DNA of 64,000 nucleotides, from assembly GCF_029338375.1 (NCBI RefSeq), contig NZ_CP119804.1, positions 868,001 through 932,000 of the forward strand. The letters run 5' to 3'. Each line of letters starts with the position of its first letter. The first letter of the stretch is position 1. The notes under the pieces are model-generated. The model ran no database searches, was not told where the DNA came from, and was given only the letters and a program-made list of their open reading frames with translations. Both the position numbers and the translations under genes were made by a program. This stretch comes from Halorussus lipolyticus (GTDB lineage: Archaea; Halobacteriota; Halobacteria; Halobacteriales; Haladaptataceae). Shown one piece after another: positions 24,618 through 31,304 of this stretch.

Positions 24618-25559
24618 TTAATCGGCCGCCTGCGGGGTCTGGCCCGCGCTCTTGGCTTCCCAGCCATCCATGCTGTTGCGAACCCACTCGACTGCCTCTT
24701 GGGTGCGACTCCGCTTGCCGATTTGCTCGTGGCTCCCCTCGTAGTCGTTCTTGGCGATGGTGAAGAACTCGTCCCAGTCGAGGTCGTCCTCCACGACTTC
24801 GTAGGTGCCGTCGCCGTTCTCGCGGATTCGCGGCGTGTCGGGGATTTCGAGGCCGTACTTCTTGGCCTTCGGGATGTAGGCGTTGAGGAAGGCGTTGCGG
24901 AGTTCGTCGTTGGTCATCGTCTTCAGACCCACGTCGGCCGAGAAGTCGTGGTGGGTGGACTTGTCGTCGGTCGGGCCGAAGAACTGGATGATTCGGGGCC
25001 ACCACTTCTCGAAGGCCTCTTGGGTGCGCTCCTGCTCGCTCTTGGAACCTGTCATGAGTTCGTAGAGGATGGCCTCGCCGTGCTTGACGTGGAAGCCCTC
25101 CTCGAAACACACCTTGTCCATCGCGTGGGCGTAGGGTTCCCAACTGGACTGCTTGAGCGTGGCCTGTCGGCGCATCGCCGCACCGTCCACGAAGAACGCA
25201 ATCATGGGCGTCTCGACCCACGAGTCCATCGGGTAGTGGAAGCAGTTGAGGAACTTACCCTTCCCCTCGGCGAGTTCGTCCAGCATCTGTTCGCGGGTCT
25301 TGATGCCGAGCGATTCGGCGGCACGGTACAGCAGTTGCCCGTGGCCGATTTCGTCTTGGGTCTTCGCGGAGAAGGCCAATTTCCGGTCGAGGCTCGGGGC
25401 CTCGCGGATGAAGGGTCGTTCGAGGTACGCCCCCATAATTTCGCTGTTGGCGTGGAACTGAATCATCCGCGTGGCGGCCTTCCGGTACTTCTCCGGAAGG
25501 TCGTCCTTCGGACTGAATTCACGCGGTCCGGCGCGCTCTTTGACCTGTTCGATGTCCAT
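24618..25559 (-). CDS. paaA: Phenylacetyl-CoA epoxidase catalytic subunit PaaA, 313 aa
   Basis: PaaA is the di-iron subunit that epoxidises the aromatic ring of phenylacetyl-CoA. The four-helix bundle shows FHANSEIMGAYLERPFIR near residues 34-51, LAFSAKTQDEIGHGQLLYRAAE near 62-83 with the D-E-x-x-H iron ligands, and KVCFEEGFHVKHGEAILYEL near 148-167 with the second E-x-x-H. WWPRIIQFFGP is also typical. Length matches bacterial PaaA (about 310). It is the first gene of the operon; an inverted repeat sits between its TATA box and start. Confidence 0.96.
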   Translation of the reverse strand: MDIEQVKERAGPREFSPKDDLPEKYRKAATRMIQFHANSEIMGAYLERPFIREAPSLDRKLAFSAKTQDEIGHGQLLYRAAESLGIKTREQMLDELAEGKGKFLNCFHYPMDSWVETPMIAFFVDGAAMRRQATLKQSSWEPYAHAMDKVCFEEGFHVKHGEAILYELMTGSKSEQERTQEAFEKWWPRIIQFFGPTDDKSTHHDFSADVGLKTMTNDELRNAFLNAYIPKAKKYGLEIPDTPRIRENGDGTYEVVEDDLDWDEFFTIAKNDYEGSHEQIGKRSRTQEAVEWVRNSMDGWEAKSAGQTPQAAD

Positions 25560-25594
25560 ATACCGATACCTAGTTCCCGACCGACATACAGATT

Positions 25595-25621
25595 ACCCCG
25601 TCCATGAACGGGGTTTAAATA
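25595..25621 (-). promoter_or_regulatory. paaA promoter with overlapping inverted repeat
   Basis: On the minus strand, GTATTTAAA (25613-25621) is a TATA-like box. It overlaps ACCCCGT, a 6 nt spacer and ACGGGGT (25595-25614), a perfect 7 bp inverted repeat between the TATA box and the start region. The ATG is at 25559. The placement is that of an operator blocking transcription initiation. Confidence 0.65.
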
Positions 25622-25789
25622 CCATCCCGAACAAGTTTGACGCATGACCGACGGGCCGAAATCCGCCCGCCGACGCCCGGCCGACCGTCTTCGGGTGAGC
25701 AACTTTGACTGTCCACCCGAAACGCTGGCCGACAGTCCGCCGAAAACCGACTCCGACCGTCGAACAGTTACGCGACGGCGCACCGACCG

Positions 25790-25950
25790 CCAGTTTGGGT
25801 GGACTGAAAGGGGCCGCCGGGGCGCGGCCGAAGGCCGTGGTCGTCTCAGCCGGCCGCTATCCGACGCGCGCAGGTCTGCGCGCGTCGGATATGTCGCTGA
25901 GCGACCGCGCCCCGGCGGGGGCTTTCTAAGCCTTCTTCACAGCGGTCGTG
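25790..25950 (-). repeat. GAAAGCCCC-hairpin element, copy 4
   Basis: Part of the 434 nt gene-free stretch between paaA and the divergent regulator. On the minus strand the element reads GAAAGCCCCCGCC, GGGGCGCGG and then GCGGTCGCTCAGCGACATATC as in copy 3. An inner stem follows: ATCCGACGCGCGCAG (25859-25873) and CTGCGCGCGTCGGAT (25876-25890), a perfect 15 bp repeat. The other arm is CCGCGCCCCGGCGGCCCCTTTCAGTCC in pieces. GAAAG and CTTTC lie at 25922-25926 and 25806-25810. The remaining gap holds the two divergent promoters. Confidence 0.85.
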
Positions 25951-25993
25951 GCGGTCCACGAGGACCAACGAACTCGAAATTCGGAGGTAAATC

Positions 25994-26635
25994 GTGATAG
26001 ACGAGTGCTTAGTAGTCGAGTTCAGCGTCACGGGCGACGACTGTCCGCTCGCCGAGGCCACCCGCGACACCGGGACCACCATCGACGCCCGGCCGCCGCA
26101 ACTGCGCTCCGACGACAACGCGCTCCTCCGGTTCTCCGCGGGCGAGAAGGCCGACGAACTCGCCGAACTCCTCGACGCCGACGACAGGATTCGCTACCTC
26201 CACGTCTCCCGGACCGACAGCAGGACCAACTTCCGGTGCCTGTCGAAACACCCCTGCGCGGTCCACGAGTTGACCGACGCCGGATTCATGGCCGAGACGC
26301 TCCAGTACCGGAAGGGCGTCGAACGCTACACCGGAGCGGTCGTGGGTCACGACGTGTTGCAGGGCGTGCTGGCGGCGGCCGCGGAGACCGTCGGCGTGTC
26401 GCTGGAACGGGTGTTTCCGCTCGGGAGCGAGGACGACGAGGCGGTCGCCCAACGCTGGGACGTGACGCCCGCCCAAGAGGTCGCGCTCCGGACCGCGCTG
26501 GAGATGGGCTACTTCGCGGTCCCCCGCGAGGTCACGGCCGAGGAGGTCGCAGACGAGTTAACCATCAGCAAGTCGGCGTTTCTGGAGCGACTGCATCGGG
26601 GGCAGGCGACGCTGTTCGCGCAGGTGTTCGGATAG
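25994..26635 (+). CDS. HTH-10 (bacterio-opsin activator-like) regulator, 213 aa
   Basis: A DNA-binding regulator of the haloarchaeal Bat-like family. The start is a GTG at 25994 with Shine-Dalgarno GGAGGT at 25983-25988. The C-terminal HTH_10 domain is clear at residues about 155-210: WDVTPAQEVALRTALEMGYFAVPREVTAEEVADELTISKSAFLERLHRGQATLF, in pieces, with the family's L-T-x-x-Q-x-E-A/V-L-x-x-A-x-x-x-G-Y-F-x-x-P-R pattern. The N-terminal sensor-like part (residues 1-140) has no known ligand. It is divergent from paaABCD, so it is the best candidate for control of that operon. Confidence 0.9.
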   Translation: MIDECLVVEFSVTGDDCPLAEATRDTGTTIDARPPQLRSDDNALLRFSAGEKADELAELLDADDRIRYLHVSRTDSRTNFRCLSKHPCAVHELTDAGFMAETLQYRKGVERYTGAVVGHDVLQGVLAAAAETVGVSLERVFPLGSEDDEAVAQRWDVTPAQEVALRTALEMGYFAVPREVTAEEVADELTISKSAFLERLHRGQATLFAQVFG

Positions 26636-26761
26636 CTCTTGGAAATATATTTTGTACTTAAATATTTCTTTCTATGGGTAAAGAAATTGTATAGTTGTCT
26701 CTAAACGAGTGCTGACCTCGGACCCAAAAGCAGATACCGCTAGCCCGAAATCCTCCGAAAC

Positions 26762-27295
26762 ATGCCCTCCCCGACACGACGAACGCTCCTCCGCTCCGCT
26801 GTGGGCCTCGCGCTCCTCGGCTCTGCTGGCTGTCTCGGCGGCAACGACCGCGGAAAGGACGACACGGACCGGGACTTTCTGGTTCTCGCCAACCACTCCA
26901 GCACCGAGCGCGTGGTCTCGCTCGCGGTGAACCACGACGGCGGTCGGGTCCGGGGCGGACGGTTTCGGGTCCCGACCGGCACCGCGATTCACTTGGACGA
27001 CGGTTTCGCGTGGGGAACCTACGAGATATGGGGCAAACTCCACCACGACGACCCGGCCTACGAACAGTGGCAGTCGTGGACGTGGAAGCCCCGGAGCTGT
27101 GCCGAGACCGGCCACACCAACGACGACGGCTACTGGACCGGCACGATTCGCGTCAGTGACCCCCTGCTGGAGTTCTCCCACGCTGAGTGCCCGACCGAGT
27201 TCGGCGGCTTCGGCGGCGGCGGCAACCGACCGAAGGCGGTGGGCGACCGACGAATCGGCGACCTGAACGAAGCCCCGCCGACCGACGCCGAATAG
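26762..27295 (+). CDS. Tat-exported lipoprotein, 177 aa
   Basis: The N-terminus PSPTRRTLLRSAVGLALLGSAGCLGG is, in pieces, a twin-arginine signal (TRRTLL) followed by a lipobox with the Cys near residue 25. The mature protein is Trp- and His-containing (WGTYEIWGKLHHDD, YEQWQSWTWKP) with Cys residues in RSCAETGHTND and HAECPTEF. It ends after a Gly-rich stretch (GGFGGGGNR). No known domain. It lies between the paa regulator and a PaaI thioesterase that converges on it. Confidence 0.85.
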   Translation: MPSPTRRTLLRSAVGLALLGSAGCLGGNDRGKDDTDRDFLVLANHSSTERVVSLAVNHDGGRVRGGRFRVPTGTAIHLDDGFAWGTYEIWGKLHHDDPAYEQWQSWTWKPRSCAETGHTNDDGYWTGTIRVSDPLLEFSHAECPTEFGGFGGGGNRPKAVGDRRIGDLNEAPPTDAE

Positions 27296-27305
27296 AAGCA
27301 GGCAA

Positions 27306-27689
27306 CTACCCCGTCTTGTAGACACCGCGCGCGTCGGCGACCTGCGTGTCGTCTTCGGCGTAGACCTCTACATCCACGACGCCCACGTCGCTTCCGCACC
27401 GGACGACATCGGCCTCGGCGTAGAGGTCGCCGGTCCCGGCCTCGAGGTAGTCGATTCGCATGTCGATGGTCGGGACCGGTTGGTCCACCAGCGAGACCAG
27501 CGCCGCGCCGCCCACCGTGTCGGCGAGCGTGAATGTGACCCCGCCGTGGGCCATCATGTGGTCGGCGTTCCACGATAACTCCTCGCGCATCTGTAGTTCG
27601 CCCTCTGCGTGGCCCTCCTCGACTTCGGTCACTTCCACGCCGAGCAGGTCGGCGAAGGGCATCTCCTCGAAGAAGTTCTCTACGTCCAT
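27306..27689 (-). CDS. PaaI-type hotdog thioesterase, 127 aa
   Basis: Hotdog-fold acyl-CoA thioesterase. The start is the ATG at 27689, about 29 nt from a TATA-like GTATTTTTAA on the minus strand, so the mRNA is probably leaderless. The core helix and loop are ELSWNADHMMAHGGVTFTLADTVGGAALVS (in pieces) with the HGG motif near residues 48-50 and an Asp in LADT, the catalytic pattern of PaaI. DMRIDYLEAG is the next strand. In phenylacetate pathways PaaI hydrolyses stalled CoA intermediates. Confidence 0.88.
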   Translation of the reverse strand: MDVENFFEEMPFADLLGVEVTEVEEGHAEGELQMREELSWNADHMMAHGGVTFTLADTVGGAALVSLVDQPVPTIDMRIDYLEAGTGDLYAEADVVRCGSDVGVVDVEVYAEDDTQVADARGVYKTG

Positions 27690-27800
27690 ATCGGCGATTT
27701 GCACGGCCGACCGGCTTAAAAATACTTCTTCGAGAGAGCGGTCCGGCGAGCGACTCGGGCAGTCAGATAGCCTTATTCCGCTAGCCCGAAACCGTGACGT

Positions 27801-28565
27801 ATGGAAATCACCGACGACGACGGCGTTCGCACCGTCACGTTCGACCGCCCCGAAGTCATGAACGCTTTCACGCCCGAAATCGCCGCGGAACTGGCCGAGG
27901 TCTTCGCCGACGCGAATCCCGAAGAACTCGACGCAATCGTCCTCACGGGCGAGGGCGACGCCTTCAGCGCGGGCGGGGACATCCAGTCGATGGCCGAGCG
28001 CGAGGAGAACACCGAGGAGGCCTACGAGCGCGTCACCGAGACGTTCGGCAGAGTGGTGGAGGAGGCCCTCTCTGCCGACGTGCCAATCGTCGCCAAAGTC
28101 AACGGCGATGCGGTCGGCGCTGGCCTCGCGGTCACCGCGGTCAGCGACTTCGCCTACGCCGCCGAGTCGGCCACGTTCAGTTGCGCGTTCGTCCGGGTCG
28201 GCCTGATTCCGGATACCGGCGGAAGCTTCCTCCTCCCGCGACTCGTGGGGCTTCGGACCGCCAAGCGCCTCGCCTTTACGGGAGAATTCTTCGGCGCGAG
28301 CGAAGCCGCCGAGATGGGTCTCGTGAACGAGGTCCACCCGGAGGACGAACTCGACGCCGCCGTCTCGGACCTGCTCGATACGCTCCGCAAGCGCCCGACC
28401 AAGACCATCGGTCTCGCCAAGCGCGCCATCCACGAGAATCTGGGTCGAGGGTGGCGCGAGGCCCAAGACTACGAGAACATGGTCCAGTCCCAAGCCTACG
28501 ACACCCCCGAACACGAGGAGGGCGTCGCCGCCTTCCTCGAAGGCCGTGAACCTGACTTCGAGTGA
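27801..28565 (+). CDS. paaG: PaaG-like enoyl-CoA isomerase/hydratase, 254 aa
   Basis: Crotonase-fold enzyme. The oxyanion-hole motif GDAFSAGGDIQSMA is near residues 52-66 and KVNGDAVGAGLAVTAVSDF near 96-114. The segment RVGLIPDTGGSFLLPRLVGLRTAKRLA near 131-157 matches PaaG-type isomerases, in which Asp replaces the second catalytic Glu (here PDTGG). PaaG isomerises the ring epoxide of phenylacetyl-CoA to oxepin-CoA. The gene lies about 2.2 kb from paaA. Assignment as PaaG rather than a generic crotonase is inference from this motif and context. Confidence 0.82.
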   Translation: MEITDDDGVRTVTFDRPEVMNAFTPEIAAELAEVFADANPEELDAIVLTGEGDAFSAGGDIQSMAEREENTEEAYERVTETFGRVVEEALSADVPIVAKVNGDAVGAGLAVTAVSDFAYAAESATFSCAFVRVGLIPDTGGSFLLPRLVGLRTAKRLAFTGEFFGASEAAEMGLVNEVHPEDELDAAVSDLLDTLRKRPTKTIGLAKRAIHENLGRGWREAQDYENMVQSQAYDTPEHEEGVAAFLEGREPDFE

Positions 28566-28725
28566 GGTCGTGACGGCTCGGGACGCCCTGCCGGAGACGC
28601 CCGGCCTCCCGGTCGGAAAATCGCGGTCCAAATAGCGCGAGTTTATCTCTTATTTCGCAACCATAAATTTTATCTTTGGGGGTGCTTTCTGTAGATTCGT
28701 CCTTTGATACAAGGTGACACAAAAC

Positions 28726-28986
28726 ATGAAACGCACACTCAAACTTGCGCTCCTCGCCGCAGTTGCACTCACAGTGTTCGGCCTCGTCGCATCGCCGGCG
28801 GCCGCCGGAGACGAAGACACCTGTACTGGCGGTCACTTCCAATTCTGCGAACAGTCGATGGATACGCAACCGCTGGAGGACAGTCCCTGCATGGGCGGAC
28901 AGTTCGAGTTCTGCGCCCAATCGATGGAGACCCAACCGCTCGACGACAACCCCTGCTTGGGCGACCAGTGGAATTTCTGTAGCTAA
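28726..28986 (+). CDS. Small secreted Cys-rich repeat protein, 86 aa
   Basis: I do not recognise a family. The ATG at 28726 gives MKRTLKLALLAAVALTVFGL and a cleavage site after ASPAAA (residues 22-27). The mature 59 residues hold six Cys in three C-x7-C pairs (33/41, 55/63, 77/85) with an exact 22-residue period: C-x-G-(G/D)-x-(F/W)-x-F-C, then (E/A)QSM(D/E)TQPL(E/D)D. The third repeat is truncated after its second Cys. It is acidic. A related protein, sharing the signal peptide and one C-x7-C unit, is encoded at 29598-30044. Confidence 0.8.
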   Translation: MKRTLKLALLAAVALTVFGLVASPAAAGDEDTCTGGHFQFCEQSMDTQPLEDSPCMGGQFEFCAQSMETQPLDDNPCLGDQWNFCS

Positions 28987-29062
28987 TCCGGGTTCCGTCG
29001 TTTTCGACCCGGCCCTCAGCGCCGAAGCGTAGAGTCAAAAAGCCGCGTCTGTTAGGTCCGAC

Positions 29063-29431
29063 GTGACCGACCCAGACGACTCTCCGACCGACGACGATTT
29101 TTCGACCGCCGACTCCGACCCGGACGAGACCCCGACAGTCACCTGCCAGCGGTGCGACCAGACGTGGGACCTCGCCCGCGAGTTCGACCAGTTAGGTGCG
29201 GGCAACCACGCGGTCGAGCAGTTCGCACTCGACCACAAGCGCCACACGGGCCACTTTCCCGACGAAATCCGGACGTGGCGCGCGGCGTGTCGCAACTGCC
29301 CCGAGGAGGCCGAGCGTCTCGCCAGCGACGCCGTGACTCGGTGGGCCGAGACCCACGCCCGTCACACGCGCCACGAGGTCGAGATTCGCCACGCGAGGAG
29401 CGACGAGACGACGCTCGTCACGGCCGACTAG
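29063..29431 (+). CDS. Duplicated zinc-finger-like protein, 122 aa
   Basis: Start is a GTG at 29063. The first 30 residues are an Asp-rich tail. Two similar modules follow: TCQRCDQTW...FALDHKRHTGHFPD and ACRNCPEEA...ETHARHTRHEVE. Both have C-x2-C, about 25-30 residues, then H-x2-H-T-x-H. This looks like a tandem duplication of a C2-H3-type metal site. It is a haloarchaeal protein of unknown function and lies between the two small secreted Cys-rich genes, all in the same direction. Confidence 0.75.
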   Translation: MTDPDDSPTDDDFSTADSDPDETPTVTCQRCDQTWDLAREFDQLGAGNHAVEQFALDHKRHTGHFPDEIRTWRAACRNCPEEAERLASDAVTRWAETHARHTRHEVEIRHARSDETTLVTAD

Positions 29432-29597
29432 TAACGAAGATGATGCCTTTCGAAGCATTTTATTTATATATCGGCCAGAAAATTTAATATTTCTCGATGT
29501 ATGGTATTTAATGTCACGTCTGTCGTTCCCAGGCGTGGCGGTCCGAACGTGCGGCACGTGAGATTCGCGCTTCGGGCCGAAATGCACGGAGAAAACC

Positions 29598-30044
29598 ATG
29601 AAAACGACATCCAAACTCTTGATCGCTGTATCGCTTGCGCTGGTCGCGTTCTCGTTTGCGGCCTCACCCGCCGCTGCGGTCGGCACCCAGTGTAGTGGGA
29701 GTCCGCACGAGGCGTGTCTGGAATCGGTAGACCCAGCGTCGGACGCCGGTCCGATTACGGGTGACGGTCCCATCACTGCGGAGGGACCGATTACCCAGTC
29801 GCCCATCACGGCGTCTCTCAGCACGAACGGCTGTCCGCTCTGCCCGACTGCGACCGGCCCGATTACGCAGGACTGTCCGAACTGTCCGACTGCGACCGGC
29901 CCGATTACGCAGGACTGTCCGAACTGTCCGACTGCGACCGGCCCGATTACGCAGGACTGTCCGAACTGCCCGACTGCGGCCGGTCCCATCACTAACGGTC
30001 CCATCACCAACGGACCCATCACCAACGGACCGATTACGGCTTGA
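29598..30044 (+). CDS. Secreted CPxCPTATGPITQD-repeat protein, 148 aa
   Basis: Unrecognised family. The signal peptide MKTTSKLLIAVSLALVAFSF ends at ASPAAA like that of the 28726 gene. The mature protein opens with CSGSPHEACLESVD (C32, C40), a C-x7-C unit resembling the 28726 protein. Ten GPIT tetrapeptides (plus one SPIT) follow. Four CxxC pairs at residues 79/82, 93/96, 107/110 and 121/124 recur every 14 residues, and the tail repeats GPITN every 5 residues. The 42 bp coding repeat (about 29845-29975) is nearly exact, so it has expanded recently. There are no charged residues in the tail. Confidence 0.82.
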   Translation: MKTTSKLLIAVSLALVAFSFAASPAAAVGTQCSGSPHEACLESVDPASDAGPITGDGPITAEGPITQSPITASLSTNGCPLCPTATGPITQDCPNCPTATGPITQDCPNCPTATGPITQDCPNCPTAAGPITNGPITNGPITNGPITA

Positions 30045-30160
30045 ACCGACGCTGTAGCTTCGTCTGACTCTCGCTTTTCGTGACCGAGGAGTTCGGCGCG
30101 AAATGTGTCTCTCCTCGGGCGAAGTAAGCGCGAAAACGAGATTGCAGTTCCGTCGGCAGA

Positions 30161-31042
30161 TTACAGTCCGAGGAACTCCTCGGCGTTCTCCCAGAGAATC
30201 TTGCGCTGGACCTCCTCCGGGAAGTCGAGTTCCTCGAACTGTTCGAGCCACGGTCCGGGTTCTATCATCGGATAGTCGGTGCCGAACATCACCTTATCCT
30301 TCAGGAGACTCTTTGCGTAGTGAAGCACTTGGTCGTCGATGTACCGGGGCATCCACCCCGAGAGGTCCATGTAGACGTTGCCCTTCTGCTGACAGATGGC
30401 CAACTGCTCTTTCTCCCACGGGAAGGCCGGGTGGGCGATGAGAATCTGGAGGTCGGGATGCTCTGCCGCCACGTCGTCGATGAGCATCGGGTTGCCGTAC
30501 TTGATTTTGAGGCCCCGACCGCCGGGCGCGCCAGCGCCGAGGGTGGAGTTCCCGCCGTGGAAGACCACGGGCACGCCGAGGTCCTCGATGGTGGCGAATA
30601 GCTCCTCGTGTTCGGGGTCGCTCGGGTCGAAGCCCTGCGCGATTTGCTGGAACTTGAACCCGGAGAGACCGAGGTCCTTGACCGCGCGCTCGGCCTCCTC
30701 GACGCAATCGTCCTTGAGGGGGTCCACGCTGGCGAACCCGACGAAGAAGTCGTCGTACTCGTCGCGGACCTCGGCCACGTAGTCGTTGGGCACCGGCGGG
30801 TTGCCGGTGTTGGTCTCGGCGTCCCACCCGAGGAGGACCGTCTTGCCAATGCCGACCTCGTGGTACTCCTCGATGAGCGAGTCGTAGGTGTCGGTCTCGA
30901 TGGAGGACCCGAACTTCTCGGCGGCGTCCTCCATCATCAGACCTCCGGCGTCGTGGAGGAACTCCTCGGTCGGTTGGTGGCAGTGGGTGTCGATGATGGG
31001 GTTCTCGTCAGGGTGGTCTTTCACTACGTCGAGTTTTGGCAT
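30161..31042 (-). CDS. Amidohydrolase-2 family (ACMSD-like) metal hydrolase, 293 aa
   Basis: A TIM-barrel amidohydrolase or decarboxylase. Metal ligands and signatures: IIDTHCHQPTEE (H-x-H, near residue 17), VVFHGGNST near 172, LIAHPAFPWEKEQLA near 212, YMDLSGWMPRY near 236 and VMFGTDYPMIEPG near 262 (Asp ligand). The family includes decarboxylases and lactonases of aromatic degradation. Its nearness to phenylacetate genes suggests an aromatic or acyl substrate, but this is inference. Confidence 0.87.
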   Translation of the reverse strand: MPKLDVVKDHPDENPIIDTHCHQPTEEFLHDAGGLMMEDAAEKFGSSIETDTYDSLIEEYHEVGIGKTVLLGWDAETNTGNPPVPNDYVAEVRDEYDDFFVGFASVDPLKDDCVEEAERAVKDLGLSGFKFQQIAQGFDPSDPEHEELFATIEDLGVPVVFHGGNSTLGAGAPGGRGLKIKYGNPMLIDDVAAEHPDLQILIAHPAFPWEKEQLAICQQKGNVYMDLSGWMPRYIDDQVLHYAKSLLKDKVMFGTDYPMIEPGPWLEQFEELDFPEEVQRKILWENAEEFLGL

Positions 31043-31124
31043 GGGAAGGTGTTCGGGGACTGTGGTGAAAAATCGTGCGAAGGGAGATTTTCCAGTATTG
31101 AGTGTCAGATTAACAGGATGATGT

Positions 31125-31225
31125 CGGCGTGCGCGAGAGACGAGCTACGCAACGGAGCGAAGCAGAGTGAGTAACGCAGGAGGCTGGGGAGGGTCAAGGT
31201 CTGCGATAGCGTGTTGTGCAGTCTC
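31125..31225 (+). repeat. Second dispersed family (GAGGAGGYTGGGGAGG), copy 2
   Basis: CGCGAGAGACGAG, then GAGTGAGTAACG, GCAGGAGGCTGGGGAGGGT and TCTGCGATAGCGTGTTGTGCAG follow in the same order as the parts of the copy at 17507-17640. It lies in the 262 nt gap between the amidohydrolase start and the AT-rich HEPN-like gene, at the edge where base composition changes. Confidence 0.55.
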
Positions 31226-31304
31226 CCTAGGCTTATACAGTAGCTAGGTTTTCTGTCATAATAAAATGATTGCAAGGACTCCTGACTTTTGGATAGTTAA
31301 TTAT

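Noticed and set aside
29192..30025. Minus-strand open frame with repeats of GPVAVGQFGQ type over the GPIT-repeat gene
   Set aside because: It arises from the DNA repeats of the 29598-30044 gene read backward; it has no signal peptide and spans the promoter of the real gene.
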